A stretch of 64,000 nt of DNA from Chionoecetes opilio (Eukaryota; Arthropoda; Malacostraca; Decapoda; Majidae): positions 317,766 to 381,765 of the forward strand of contig JACEEZ010020039.1 in assembly GCA_016584305.1 (NCBI GenBank), read 5' to 3'. The translations under genes were made by a program, and so were the position numbers. The notes under the pieces were generated by a model. The model searched no databases and was not told where the DNA came from. It saw nothing but the letters and a program-made list of their open reading frames with translations. This document shows positions 1 through 10,919 of this stretch, piece by piece. Within the stretch, counting starts at the first letter, position 1; each line of letters starts with the position of its first letter.

Positions 1-127
1 AGGAGGTGCCGAGGGGCGCTGTTACAAGATCTTGAGGGAGGCTTGTGAAACTATATATGTGTCTTCGGGGGAAAGGCGAAGTGTCCTAAGGAATCGGCTC
101 CCAAGATAGCTTGTGTTGCTCTGCTGA

Positions 128-199
128 GCCCGTACGTTGCAGGGCCTTGCAAGTAGCAGGAGGCTGCAGGACGCAGGATGGGGCCGCAGGAAGCAGCGT
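128..199. repeat. GC-rich repeat unit related to the 10.1-10.4 kb tandem array
   Basis: The stretch contains the phrase CGTTGCAGGGCCTTGC followed by AGCAGG and GGACGCAG blocks, which recur in the 120-bp units at 10150-10389. It directly abuts the first foldback element. The 127 bases before it hold nothing I can recognise. Confidence 0.55.
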
Positions 200-1750
200 C
201 CCAGCTAACCATCACCGGCGGGCCGACGTAGGCCGTAGAGCGGCGAACGGCGGCCGCCGGCGGCAAATTTACCTCCGTCAGCCCTCCGAAGGCCCGCTGG
301 TGTATTTTCAGACGGGAAAATTTACTGCGTTGAAAATTAATGCACAGAATTTGAAGAATTGAATATTTCTATGTGTAAACATTTTTAAACAACAGTTATA
401 TGATTATCTTGATGTAGTATTACATCAGTAGTGACAAGCAGCGGCAACTTGACGTCAATCCTTCGGAGGCCCGCTGGTACGTATTTGTAGGTGGGAAATA
501 TTCATTTCATATTATATATATTAACACAGTAATATACATAGTATCTCAATATCGGTACCATCGCTATTATTAGGCCTGTTCAAGCTATTAAAACTTGTTA
601 TAAAAGTTTTTATAATAGTTTATAGAAATTATCATTTCAGTTTATTTCAAATATTTCCAGCTTAATCAGGAACACCCAGAGATACATAGAAATAAAGATG
701 AGACACGTACGTACATAGGAAGGAGTTTACATGGAAAAAGGTTATCAGTTAGTCTATGTGTATAGCTAGTATCATATAAAAATAACATTTGATTATAACC
801 GCGGCAAAGATTACGGGATAACACAAGGTCATATTTTCCCTTATTTCAATAAATTCCAACATATTATCAACACATATCAATACTCAACGGTACACCTAAT
901 AAGGAATATGTAGATGATGGAGAATTAACATGGATAATATCATGGTTTAGTATAGAATTTTATTTGAAATCATTTCCCAGCTATCAATGCACTAAACTGC
1001 CAGACGTACGATAGCCATTACAAAGGGTTAAAAACCCACAAAAGGCCTAAATTGTCACCCTTAACCAATCGATAACATAATGAGAACTTAGTTATAACAT
1101 GTTTTCACCCCTTCATTATATCGAAATAGACTGAATAATATAAATAATTGCAGTACGACACGTTTTCTTAGGAATTCCTTGGCAGCGTTGTGTCAGTGAG
1201 TGTCTGAAATCAGTTAGTGGGAAAACGCACAAGTGGGTGGACGTTGTTATGTGGTTCGCCGCAACCTATATCCTTCTACATAGCTGTTCAGTGTTCCACG
1301 TACACCAGCATGTAAACCCAATAACGAAAATGTTTTTGTACTTAAGAAATAAACAATGTCCGTAGCAATTATGATCTCCTTTTCATCGTATTACTGGATA
1401 ACGACATAGGAATATTTATGGTTATACTTTCTAAGTATATTGCAGATATAGTAATGTTTTAATAAGTGTTGAACAGCCCATTAGTCTATTAATCGGATAA
1501 TGGGTTGTGCAGCACCCCTTAAAACATTACTATATCTGCAATATGCTTAGAAAGTACAACCATAAATATTCCTCAATCAGTTAATATAACAGCGGCAAAT
1601 GATCATATGCCCTACGGCGGGCCGCTGGGAGCGGCCCGCCGGTGAGCCTCTGAGCAAATCCCCAGCGGCCCTACATCGTGCACTTCCGTCGGGCCGCCGG
1701 TAAAACATACGGAGGGCCTCCGGAGGCCCTCCGTCTTTGTGTTTGCTGGG
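200..1750 (+). mobile_element. Foldback-type non-coding DNA element, copy 1
   Basis: The element starts CCCAGCTAACC and ends GTTTGCTGGG, so the outer ends are short inverted repeats (CCCAGC...GCTGGG). GC-rich subterminal blocks (GGCGGGCC, CCTCCGGAGG) sit at both ends around an AT-rich core. No long ORF is present. The same sequence recurs at 3493-5033 and, as two inverted halves, at 6916-9945. I found no convincing target duplication (the flanks GCAGCGT and AACCTTA differ). It is a non-autonomous DNA element by structure; the superfamily is unknown. Confidence 0.8.
1410..1573. repeat. Internal hairpin of foldback copy 1
   Basis: About 70-bp inverted arms begin GGAATATTTATGG and end CCATAAATATTCC, with a shorter loop around ATTAGTCTATTAATC. 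The same hairpin occurs in copies 2 (about 4690-4855) and 3/4 (about 8115-8285 and inverted 8577-8745), so it is a conserved part of the element and not local noise. Confidence 0.8.
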
Positions 1751-1847
1751 AACCTTATCTAACCCTACCAATAACCTCCCAGCGAGACCTAAGGGCAGGA
1801 TTGATTGATTTAATGCCTAAAAAGGTGAATGTGCCAGCCATCAGAGG

Positions 1848-2240
1848 TCATATGGCACTATGGCAAAGCATATTAAGGGTCAGGGTTAAAGAATAATAGT
1901 GAAACGATGAGGGAAGGGGAAAGAACGGAATGTTACAGCAGGATGGTGAGATCAGATGTAGGATGTGGATTTGTTGGAGGAAGGAGGTTACATTTTCCAG
2001 GGAGAAGGAGGGGGATTCCGGGAGAATGTCCGCAAGACAGGGAGGTCGGGAAAGGGAGGACAAATGAGGGAAGGAACTGGAACGGGCAGGAGTAAGATGG
2101 GGGCAGGATATTAGGACATGTTGGACAGTGAGAGGAACTTGACAGGGTGTGCCGAGGGTTGGGGAGGAGCGTGACATGAGATAGGAGTGTGTGAGGTTGG
2201 TATGGCCTATGCCTAAGCGTGCGAGAGCAGTCTCCCAACG
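1848..2240 (-). pseudogene. C-terminal Cys/His tail of the same non-LTR ORF
   Basis: The frame contains LTVQHVLISCPHLTPARSS, the usual C-terminal pattern of RNase H-bearing non-LTR polyproteins in which a Cys precedes T.EH.L..CP...R. Several short frames overlap here, so at least one frameshift separates it from the RNase H domain. Confidence 0.7.
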
Positions 2241-2330
2241 TCTATTAGAGTGGTAAGGATTTGACCATGGAGAAATAGAGGGTTTGATCAGGCGAAGTTT
2301 ATTGGCAGAGAAAGTGGTCCAGGAGGATTG

Positions 2331-2793
2331 TCAGCGGTCGAATAGGAAAGATTTAAAGAAAGGGTAGTATTCGGAGGCTGGCAAGTTTGAGAAACGGGGG
2401 CATTGGGACATAGTGGCCGAGCGCGCCAAAGAATCAACGCGTTCGTTGCCCGAGATACCCACGTGACTCGGTACCCAGCAGAAGCAAATTGTTTTGTGGC
2501 GTATGGATAGTCGGAATAACCAGTCTTGGATCTCCCGAACAAGAGGGTGAAGTGAGCGAAGAGATTGTATAAGAGAAAGGGAATTGCGGGAATCAGTGAA
2601 GATAGTGAAGGAACAGGATGGGTAGAAAAGTATGCGTTTCAAGGCGAAGAGGATGGCGTACAATTCTGTTGTAAGAACAGTGGATTCTGTAGGTAGTTGG
2701 TATTGATAGTGAAGAGAGGGGAAGAGGACAGCAAAGCCAGAACCAGAGTGGGATTTAGAACCGTCGGTGTAGACGTGGGTGCTAGAGGAATGA
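2331..2793 (-). pseudogene. RNase H domain of non-LTR retrotransposon
   Basis: One uninterrupted frame carries all four expected acidic positions: YTDGSKSHSGSG, then TELYAILFALKR, then FTDSRNSLSLIQSL, then CWVPSHVGISGNERVDSLA. This is the canonical DEDD set of type I RNase H, which degrades the RNA strand of RNA-DNA hybrids during target-primed insertion. The domain looks biochemically intact although the element around it is truncated and frameshifted. Confidence 0.92.
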
Positions 2794-3078
2794 GTGGAAA
2801 GGTGTTCAAGAAAGTGAGAGCGTAGGACAATGGGAGGAATGGTAGACTTGGGAGAGGTAGTGGGGACAGAAGAACAGATATGGGGGGGAAGGTATAACCC
2901 ATGGGGGGAAGGAATGAACGTAGAAAGGGAGAAGATTAAGAGTAGGAAAGGAGGAGTGGGAGAGAAGGGTGCGCATGCGAACAGGGAAGGGCGGTGGCAA
3001 ACGAGGGGAGGAGGTGATCACTGTGAGGAGGGATTGGGGGACTGCAATCTTAGAAGTAGGAAATTGATGAAGGCGAGC

Positions 3079-3492
3079 TTAGCACCGAAGTGATAGGAGG
3101 GCTCGACGGCGAGAGAGGGACGGGAGGCCCGACTCAGCATAGAGGCTCTCAACGGGGGAGGAGCGAAAGGCAGCTAGAGCCAGACGGAGGCCTAGGTGGT
3201 GAACAGGGTCCAGGAGGTTGAGGAGGGAGGCAGAGGCAGAGGAATAAATATGACATCCATAGTCAAGAGTGGAGAGGACCAGGACAGTGTGGAGATGGAG
3301 GAGGGTCTTGCGGTCAGCACCCCAAGACACATATGAGATAGTTTGTAGGAGGCGGAGGCGACGAAGGGCATTTACCTTTAGAGATAGGATATGTGCCTTC
3401 CAGGTAAGGCGAGAGTCGAAAGTGAGGCCAAGGAATTTTCCAGAGGAGCAATACTTGAGAGGTACGTCATATAGAGAAAGTGGAGGTGGGAC
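3079..3492 (-). pseudogene. Reverse transcriptase C-terminal (thumb/connection) fragment
   Basis: The frame reads FLGLTFDSRLTWKAHI, then an LDYGCHIY segment and an RLALAAFRSSPVESLYAESG segment. These are typical of the region downstream of the YADD box in non-LTR reverse transcriptases (FLGV.FD..L.W..HI, ..LDYG...Y, R...GA....P...L..E). The upstream palm with the catalytic aspartates is missing, so it cannot be active. The frame stops at 3079 and sense continues only in shifted frames. Confidence 0.85.
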
Positions 3493-5033
3493 CCAGCTAA
3501 CCATCACCGGCGGGCCTACGTAGGCTGTAGAGCGGCGAACGGCGGCCGGCGGCGGCAAATTTACCTCGTCAGCCCTCCGAAGGCCCGCTGGTGTATTTTC
3601 AGACGGGATAATTTACTATGTTGAAAATTAATGTACAGAATTTGAAGAATTGAATATTTCTATGTGTAAATATTTTTAAACAAGTTATATGATTATCTTG
3701 CTGTAGTATTACATCAGTAGTGACAAGCAGCGGCAACTTGACGTCAATCCTCCGGAGGCCCGCTGGTACGTATTTGTAAGTGGGAAATATTCATTTCATA
3801 TTATATATATTAACACAGTAATATACATAATATCTCAATATCGGTACCATCACTATCATTAGGCCTGTTCAAGCTATTAAAAATTGTTATAAAAGTTTTT
3901 ATAATAGTTTATAGAAATGATCATATATCAGTTTATTTCAAATATTTCCAGCTTAATCAGGAACACCGAGAGATACATAGAAATAAAGATGAGATACGTA
4001 CATAGGAAGGAGTTTACATGGAAAAAGGTTATCAGTTAGTCTATGTGTGCAGCTAGTATCATATAAAAATAACATTTGATTATCCGAGCAAAGACTACGG
4101 GATAACACAAGGTCATATTTTCCCTTATTTCAATCATTTCCAACATATTATCAACACATATCAATACTCAACGGTACACCTAATAAGGAATATGTAGATG
4201 ATGGAGAATTAACATGGATGATATCATGATTTAGAATAGAATATTATTTGAAATCATTACGCAGCTATCAATGCACTAAACTGCCAGACGTACGATAGCC
4301 TTTACAAAGGGTTAAAAACCCACAAAAGGCCTAAATTATCACCCTTAACCAGTCGATAACATAATGAGAACTTAGTTATAACATGTTTTCGCTCCTTTAT
4401 TATGTCGAAATAGACTGAATAATATAAATTATTGCAGTACGACACAATTTTTAGGAATTCCTCGGCAGCGTTGTGTCAGTGACTCAGTGAAATCAGTTAC
4501 TTGGAAAACGCACAAGCGGGTGGATGTTGTTATGTGGTTCGTCACAATCAATATCCTTCTACATGGCTGTACAGTGTTCCACGCACACCAGCATGTAAAC
4601 CCAATAACGAAAATGTTTTTGTACTTATGAAATAAACAATGTCCGTAGCAATTATGATCTCCTTTTCATCATATTACTGGATAACGACATAGGAATATTT
4701 ATGGTTATACTTTCTAAGTATATTGCAGATATCGTAATGTTTTTATAAGTGTTGAACAGCCCATTAGTCTATTAATCGGGTAATGGGTTGTGCAACACCC
4801 CTTAAAACATTACTATATCTGCAATATACTTAGATAGTATAACCATAAATATTCCTCAATCAGTTAATATAACAGCGGCAAATGGTCATATGCCCTACGG
4901 CGGGCCGCTGGGAGCGGCCCGCCGGTGAGCCTCTGAGCAAATCCCCAGCGGCCCTATGTCGTACACTTCCGTCGGGCCGCCGTTATGACATACGGAGGGC
5001 CTCCAGAGGCCCTCCGTCTTTGTGTTTGCTGGG
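3493..5033 (+). mobile_element. Foldback-type non-coding DNA element, copy 2
   Basis: It has the same termini (CCCAGC...GCTGGG), internal hairpin and AT-rich core as copy 1, with scattered substitutions and small indels. It follows the truncated retroelement directly. No coding capacity was seen. Flanks (AGGTGGGA and CAGGTGCT) do not give a clear target duplication. Confidence 0.8.
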
Positions 5034-5052
5034 CAGGTGCTATATTTCCATG

Positions 5053-5284
5053 CTCGCTGACAACATAGAGAAGACCTGAGGTAATGGTTGATGTGCAAAG
5101 GCTTCTAAACCAGGAAAACAGTCACAGCAGTCTCATTAAGAAGTAAGCAAGTGGTAGGGACACATTACGTACCTACCAGTTGCTTACCTTTTGACGAGGC
5201 TCTGTTGTGACTCTGTTTTCTTGGTTTAGAAGCCTCTGCACATCAGCCATTACCTCAGGTCTTCTCTATAGTGTTGTCAGCGAG
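5053..5284. mobile_element. Small palindromic (foldback) MITE
   Basis: Arms of about 107 bp are inverted copies: CTCGCTGACAAC...GTGTGTCC region on the left and GTTGTCAGCGAG at the right edge, meeting near 5168 around ATTACGTACC. No ORF. Unrelated in sequence to the large foldback family. The stretch 5285-5665 shows no recognisable gene. Confidence 0.75.
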
Positions 5285-5669
5285 AACAGAGCACAGTAAT
5301 ATATCACCTGGAATATCAATTTCGAGCAAAATAACTCGAAATTCTTCCATCGCCGTAGTTTTCCCTTCGTAGGTCCACCCGCGGCGACCCCGACTTATCC
5401 CCACAATGCACCGATGTAAACAAACCGTGACGTAGTTATGTCTGGGGCCCGAAGTGAGTGTTAAGAGACCCATTACGTATATAGTAACTAGTACTAACTA
5501 CAGTTGATAAATGTGACTGTAGATGCATTTAAGGCAGCGAAATGAGTACCTACGAAAGTAATCATTATTTAACCTCACATTTTTGCCTGGCACGCCATTT
5601 GTACTGAGGCATTATATTATATCATTCGGTTGTTAATATTGTTCTCGATGTTATTATTAGCTGAGATAA

Positions 5670-5836
5670 TCCGTGATGGGTGTGTGTGGATGGGTATGGG
5701 TGGGTGGGTGGGTATCGGTGGGTATCAGTGGGTATGTGGGGGGGGTATCGGTGGGTATGTGGGGGTGGGTGGGTATCGGTGGGTATCGGTGGGTATGTGG
5801 GGGTGGGTGGGTATCGGTGGGTATCGGTGGGTATGG
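5670..5836 (+). repeat. G-rich 10-bp tandem repeat (GGTGGGTATC)n
   Basis: Successive GGTGGGTATC and GTGGGGGTGG units run through the interval. Regularly spaced G3-G5 runs could form G-quadruplexes on the plus strand. The apparent ORFs across it are repeat artefacts. Confidence 0.9.
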
Positions 5837-6136
5837 GAATGCGCGCGCGGATCAAGTATAACTTCTAGCATGAGGAAAGAACTCTCCACAATCTTTCTCT
5901 CTCTCAAGTTATCAAACAATCACATGTTTCTCCCTGACGCCCGCTTGCACACTCATTGGCTGACAACACGGAAGAGTAGAGGTGTAAATAAAGCTAAACA
6001 AAAAAATAGAGAGGCTTTGGGGAACTGTACTCGTGGAGCCTCGTCTGCGTATATATATAGCTCTTGGATAAATCACTCGTGTTTCCTTATTCTTGGTGCA
6101 GCGAGGCGAACGTTGAAAAGTCGTCACAAGTATACA

Positions 6137-6182
6137 AGAACATTAGAACATTAGAAAATAAGGAAGCAACAAGAGGCCACAA
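6137..6182 (-). mobile_element. CR1/L2-like retroelement 3' end (short, truncated)
   Basis: AGAACATTAGAACATTAG followed by AAATAAGGAAGC and CAAGAGGCC matches the inverted 3' tail of the element whose coding C-terminus is seen at 38358-38573. Only the tail survives here. Confidence 0.7.
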
Positions 6183-6490
6183 GATATCTTAACGTTAATC
6201 CATGACTGTGACACCGACAGCATTCACTTCTCCCCCGTTTACAAGATTACCCTTTGTGTATAGTTCCTCAGGTTTATAGGGTATGTGGTGACGTGTGAAC
6301 TGTTCCTCCTGTAAACCGTGAACAGTTATGATGAACACAATTAAGTGAGCGAGTCTGGTGCGTGTGTGTGAGTGTTTTTGAGGAGACTTTAAACCCAAGG
6401 ATGTGCACTTCGATGAGGACTCAACATCTCGTCCACCACACACATGACACGGTGGCATTGATGGCAGGGGTGACGTGGCATTCCCTTCAG

Positions 6491-6915
6491 TCCATCAGCT
6501 GCAGGAGGTCCAGAATTCCTCTCCTGACGGCGGTGTTGACGGGTGTGTGCTTCGTGGCCCTTGCGGTGAGGCTGGTAACCTGAGGCGTGAGTGGGGCGGG
6601 GGGCGAGGCAGGTGTAGGCTACGGGTGCCGATACATGTTGATTATCACGGTGTTTGGCTGTTTGCATGACCTTGGAATACATGAGCGGTGGTTCCTTAGG
6701 TGTTGTGGTGCGGGACGAGTTCGGGGGAGACAGCGCGGGGGGTGACGGTGACTGTGGGACGAGCAGGCGACGACCCGGCTGCCGAGGCTGAACTGCGACA
6801 CCACTGGCTGGATCCTCCCTCCCCGCTGCCCTACAACTTGAGCGACGCCAAGGACTACCTGAACGTGGCCAAGGGTGATACCTGGACCTTCATTTATCGC
6901 TATATGAGCAGACTC
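6491..6915 (+). CDS. Possible exons of an unknown signal-anchor membrane protein, interrupted by transposon
   Basis: Two exon-like pieces are phase-compatible. The first, 6491-6565, follows TTCCCTTCAG and ends before GTGAGG; it encodes 25 residues including the hydrophobic run PLLTAVLTGVCFVALA. The second begins after CCTTAG at 6700 and reads VLWCG, then AEAELRHHWLDPPSPLPYN, LSDAKDYLNVAKGDTW and TFIYRYM before foldback element 3 starts at 6916. Joined, the hydrophobic stretch becomes a convincing single membrane span near an N-terminus, as in type II or signal-anchored proteins. GC-rich third positions look coding. No family is recognised. The 5' exon with the start codon was not found and nothing downstream of the 3 kb palindrome continues the frame. 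The exon calls are inference. Confidence 0.4.
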
Positions 6916-9900
6916 CCCAGCTAACCATCACCGGCGGGCCGACGTAGGCCGTAGAGCGGCGAACGGCGGCCGCCGGCGGCAAGTTTACCTCCGTCAGCCC
7001 TCCGAAGGCCCGCTGGTGTATTTTCAGACGGGAAAATTTACTATGTTGAAAATTAATGTACAGAATTTGAAGAATTGAATATTTCTATGTGTAAACATTT
7101 TTAAACAACAGTTATATGATTATCTTGATGTAGTATTACATCAGTAGTGACAAGCAGCGGCAACTTGACGTCAATCCTCCGGAGGCCCGCTGGTACGTAT
7201 TTGTAGGTGGGAAATATTCATTTCATATTATATATATTAACTCAGTAATATACATAGTATCTCAATATCGGTACCATCACTATTATTAGGCCTGTTCAAG
7301 CTATTAAAAATTGTTATAAAAGTTTTTATAATAGTTTATAGAAATTATCATATATCAGTTTATTTCAAATATTTCCAGCTTAATCAGGAACACCCAGAGA
7401 TACATAGACATAAAGATGAGATACGTACATAGGAAGGAGTTTATATGGAAAAAGGTTATCAGTTAATCTATGTGTGTAGCTAGTATAATATAAAAATAAC
7501 ATTTGATTATCCCAGCAAAGATTACGGGATAACACAAGCTCATATTTTCCCTTATTTCAATAACTTCCAACATATTATCAACACATATCAATACTCAACG
7601 GTACACCTAATAAAGAATATGTATACATGATGGAGAATTAACATGGATAATATCATGATTTAGAATAGAATATTATTTGAAATAATTTCCCAGCTATCAA
7701 TGCACTAAACTGCCAGACGTACGATAGTCATTACAAAGGGTTAAAAACCCACAAAAGGCCTAAATTGTCACCCTTAACCAGTCGATAACATAATGAAAAC
7801 TTAGTTATAACATGTTTTCGCTCCTTCATTATATCGAAATAGACTGAATAATATAAATAATTGCAGTACGACACGTTTTTTTAGGAATTCCTCGGCAGCG
7901 TTGTGTCAGTGAGTGAAATCAGTTAGTTGGAAAACGCACGAGTGGGTGGATGTTGTTATGTGGTTCGCCGCAACCTATATCCTTCTACATGGCTGTACAG
8001 TGTTCCACGTACACCAGCATGTAAACCCAATAACGAAAATGTTTTTGTACTTAAGAAATAAACAATGTCCGTAGCAATTATGATCTCCTTTTCATCGTAT
8101 TACTGGATAACGACGTAGAAATATTTATGGTTATACTTTCTAAGTATATTGCAGATATAGTAATGTTTTTATAAGTGTTGAACAGCCCATTAGTCTATTA
8201 ATCGGCTAATGGGTTGTGCAACACCCCTTAAAACATTATTATATCTGCAATATACTTAGAAAGTATAACCATAAATATTCATCAATCAGTTAATATAACA
8301 GCGGCAAATGATCATATGCCCTACGGTGGGCCGCTGGGAGCGGCCCGCCGGTGAGCCTCTGAGCAAATCCCCAGCGGCCCTACGTCGTACACTTCCGTCG
8401 GGCCGCCGGTAAAACATACGGAGGGCCTCCGGAGGCCCTCCGTATGTCTTCCCGGCGGCCCGACGGAAGTGTACGACGTAGGGCCGCTGGGGATTTGCTC
8501 AGAGGCTCACCGGCGGGCCGCTCCCAGCGGCCCGCCGTAGGGCATATGACCATTTGCCGCTGTTATATTAACTGATTGAGGAATATTTATGGTTATACTT
8601 TCTAAGTATATTGCAGATATAGTAATGTTTTAAGGGGTGTTGCACAACCCATTAGCCGATTAATAGACTAATGGGCTGTTCAACACTTATAAAAACATTA
8701 CTATATCTGCAATATACTTAGATAGTATAACCATAAATATTCCTATGTCGTTATCCAGTAATACGATGAAAAGGAGATCATAATTGCTACGGACATTGTT
8801 TATTTCATAAGTACAAAAACATTTTCGTTATTGGGTTTACATGCTGGTGTACGTGGAACACTGTACAGCCATGTAGAAGGATATAGGTTGCGGCGAACCA
8901 CATAACAACATCCACCCACTCGTGCGTTTTCCAACTAACTGATTTCACTCACTGACACAACGCTGCCGAGGAATTCCTAAAAAAACGTGTCGTACTGCAA
9001 TTATTTATATTATTCAGTCTATTTCGATATAATGAAGGAGCGAAAACATGTTATAACTAAGTTTTCATTATGTTATCGACTGGTTAAGGGTGACAATTTA
9101 GGCCTTTTGTGGGTTTTTAACCCTTTGTAATGACTATCGTACGTCTGGCAGTTTAGTGCATTGATAGCTGGGAAATTATTTCAAATAATATTCTATTCTA
9201 AATCATGATATTATCCATGTTAATTCTCCATCATGTATACATATTCTTTATTAGGTGTACCGTTGAGTATTGATATGTGTTGATAATATGTTGGAAGTTA
9301 TTGAAATAAGGGAAAATATGAGCTTGTGTTATCCCGTAATCTTTGCTGGGATAATCAAATGTTATTTTTATATTATACTAGCTACACACATAGATTAACT
9401 GATAACCTTTTTCCATATAAACTCCTTCCTATGTACGTATCTCATCTTTATGTCTATGTATCTCTGGGTGTTCCTGATTAAGCTGGAAATATTTGAAATA
9501 AACTGAAATATTATAATTTTTATAAACTATTATAAGAACTTTTATGAAAAATTTTAATAGCTTGAACAGGCCTAATAATAGTGATGGTACCGATATTGAG
9601 ATACTATGTATATTACTGAGTTAATATATATAATATGAAATGAATATTTCCCACTTACAAATACGTACCAGCGGGCCTCGGGAGGATTGACGTCAAGTTG
9701 CCGCTGCTTGTCACTACTGATGTAATACTACATCAAGATAATCATATAACTGTTGTTTCAAAATGTTTACACGTAGAAATATTCAATTCTTCAAATTCTG
9801 TACATTAATTTTCAACATAGTAAATTATCCCGTCTGAAAATACACCAGCGGCCCTTCGGAGGGCTGACGGAGGTAAACTTGCCGCCGGCGGCCGCCGTTC

Positions 9901-9945
9901 GCCGCTCTACAGCCTACGTAGGCCCGCTGGTGATGGTTAGCTGGG
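6916..9945. mobile_element. 3.03-kb near-perfect palindrome: foldback copies 3 and 4 fused tail to tail
   Basis: The left half (6916-about 8430) is a normal copy of the foldback element. The right half is its reverse complement, ending GGTTAGCTGGG at 9945. The junction is the GC palindrome CGGAGGGCCTCC/GGAGGCCCTCCG flanked by CATA and TATG near 8430. The usual GTCTTTGTGTTTGCTGGG terminus of copies 1 and 2 is lost at the centre. Arms differ at only scattered positions, for example near 9505-9555, so the inversion is recent or maintained. No ORF of note. Confidence 0.88.
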
Positions 9946-9954
9946 TAGGGTAGG

Positions 9955-10540
9955 AGCAGGGGCGAGGAGTAGCCCGAGGCGCCAGGAGGCAGGGCTTGGA
10001 AGGCGGGTGGCGGTGAGCAGGCCGTGGCAGGCCGCGGGCGTGGGCGGCGGGATGCGGGGTGAGGGCAGCCCGTGGCGGCGTGGCAGCGCGGCAGGAGGTG
10101 GCTGCGGGTAGCGCGACATGAGACAGGACGGCTAGCGTGGGCGGCGGGATGCGGTACCCGTGCGTTGCAGGGCCTTGCTGGAGGCAGCGGAAGGCAGCAG
10201 GACGCAGCGTGAGGCAGCAGGAGCGAGGAGTAGCCCGAGGCGCCAGGAGGCAGGGCTTGGAAGGCGGGATGCGGTGCCCGTGCGTTGCAGGGCCTTGCTG
10301 GAGGCAGCGGAAGGCAGCAGGACGCAGCGTGAGGCAGCAGGAGCGAGGAGTAGCCCGAGGCGCCAGGAGGCAGGGCTTGGAAGGCGGGATGCGGTGAGCA
10401 GGCCGTGGCAGGCCGCGGGCGTGGGCGGCGACAGGGGTGAGGCAGGCCGCGGCAGGAGGTGGCTGCGATGGGCGAGGGGCCTCGCTGGTGTGCTGGCGTG
10501 TTGGCGTGGCGGCGTGATGGGGGGGGCGAGGGGCAGGCCC
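9955..10540 (+). repeat. GC-rich tandem array with 120-bp unit
   Basis: Two nearly identical 120-bp units lie at about 10150-10269 and 10270-10389 (CGTTGCAGGGCCTTGC, GAGGCAGCGG, GGCAGCAGG, GCGAGGAGTAGCCCG blocks), with partial units before and after. Long ORFs appear on both strands only because the unit is a multiple of three and stop-poor. I see no protein family in them. Confidence 0.85.
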
Positions 10541-10915
10541 CCCCCCCTGGGTGTGTCTGGTCACTCCGAGGTCACCAAATGTAGTGACCTTGTCACCTAC
10601 ATGGTTGATAAACAGACACCCAGGTTGTGGTTTGCTGGTTTATTTGGGAGACTGTGGACAGAGCTTGTGTGTGGTACAGTGGTTGAGCTCGAAGTGTCCT
10701 GTCTCTACAAGAGACGTCCTTTTTAAAGGAGCCGCGATACTCAAGACCTGACGTCCTGCATACCAATGCGGCTCAGGTCGAGTTTAAAGGATTAGCCAGC
10801 CAGGTGTGGTGTGACTCACCACAACACCTTTTGTATTTCATACCGAAGCCCCGTCATTCCAATAAACTGTCTCCAATCTCAATACCCTCTCCCCCCCATA
10901 CACATTTTGTTTTAG
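10541..10915 (+). other. Unassigned stretch, possibly LTR-like
   Basis: It contains TGTCTGGTCACTCC near 10554, a mostly unique body, and AATAAA at 10860-10865 before a CT-rich tail. That arrangement resembles the end of a long terminal repeat or a gene 3' end, but no second copy, primer-binding site or coding region is present to support either. Confidence 0.2.
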
Positions 10916-10919
10916 CTGA

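Larger units (their letters stand above)
1799..3492 (-). mobile_element. 5'-truncated RNase H-bearing non-LTR retrotransposon
   Basis: On the minus strand the order is RT thumb/C-terminal region (3492-3079), a decayed linker, RNase H (about 2800-2331), a C-terminal Cys/His region (about 2240-1850) and a 3' end made of (AATC)n at 1799-1812. Its 5' end is cut exactly where foldback copy 2 begins. Possession of RNase H fits the I/Outcast/R1-like group of non-LTR elements; the exact clade cannot be fixed from this fragment. Its 3' end sequence recurs at 11332, 12385 and 18738. Confidence 0.85.

Noticed and set aside
5622..5919. Several overlapping ORFs rich in Gly/Trp/Val or Pro/Thr/His
   Set aside because: They are repeat translations of GGTGGGTATC.
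10137..10726. Long GC-rich ORFs on both strands
   Set aside because: They follow the 120-bp repeat and have no domain; stop-free frames are expected in this composition.
10554..10900. Solo LTR
   Set aside because: An AATAAA and TG-like start are not enough; no second copy, target duplication or internal region was seen.
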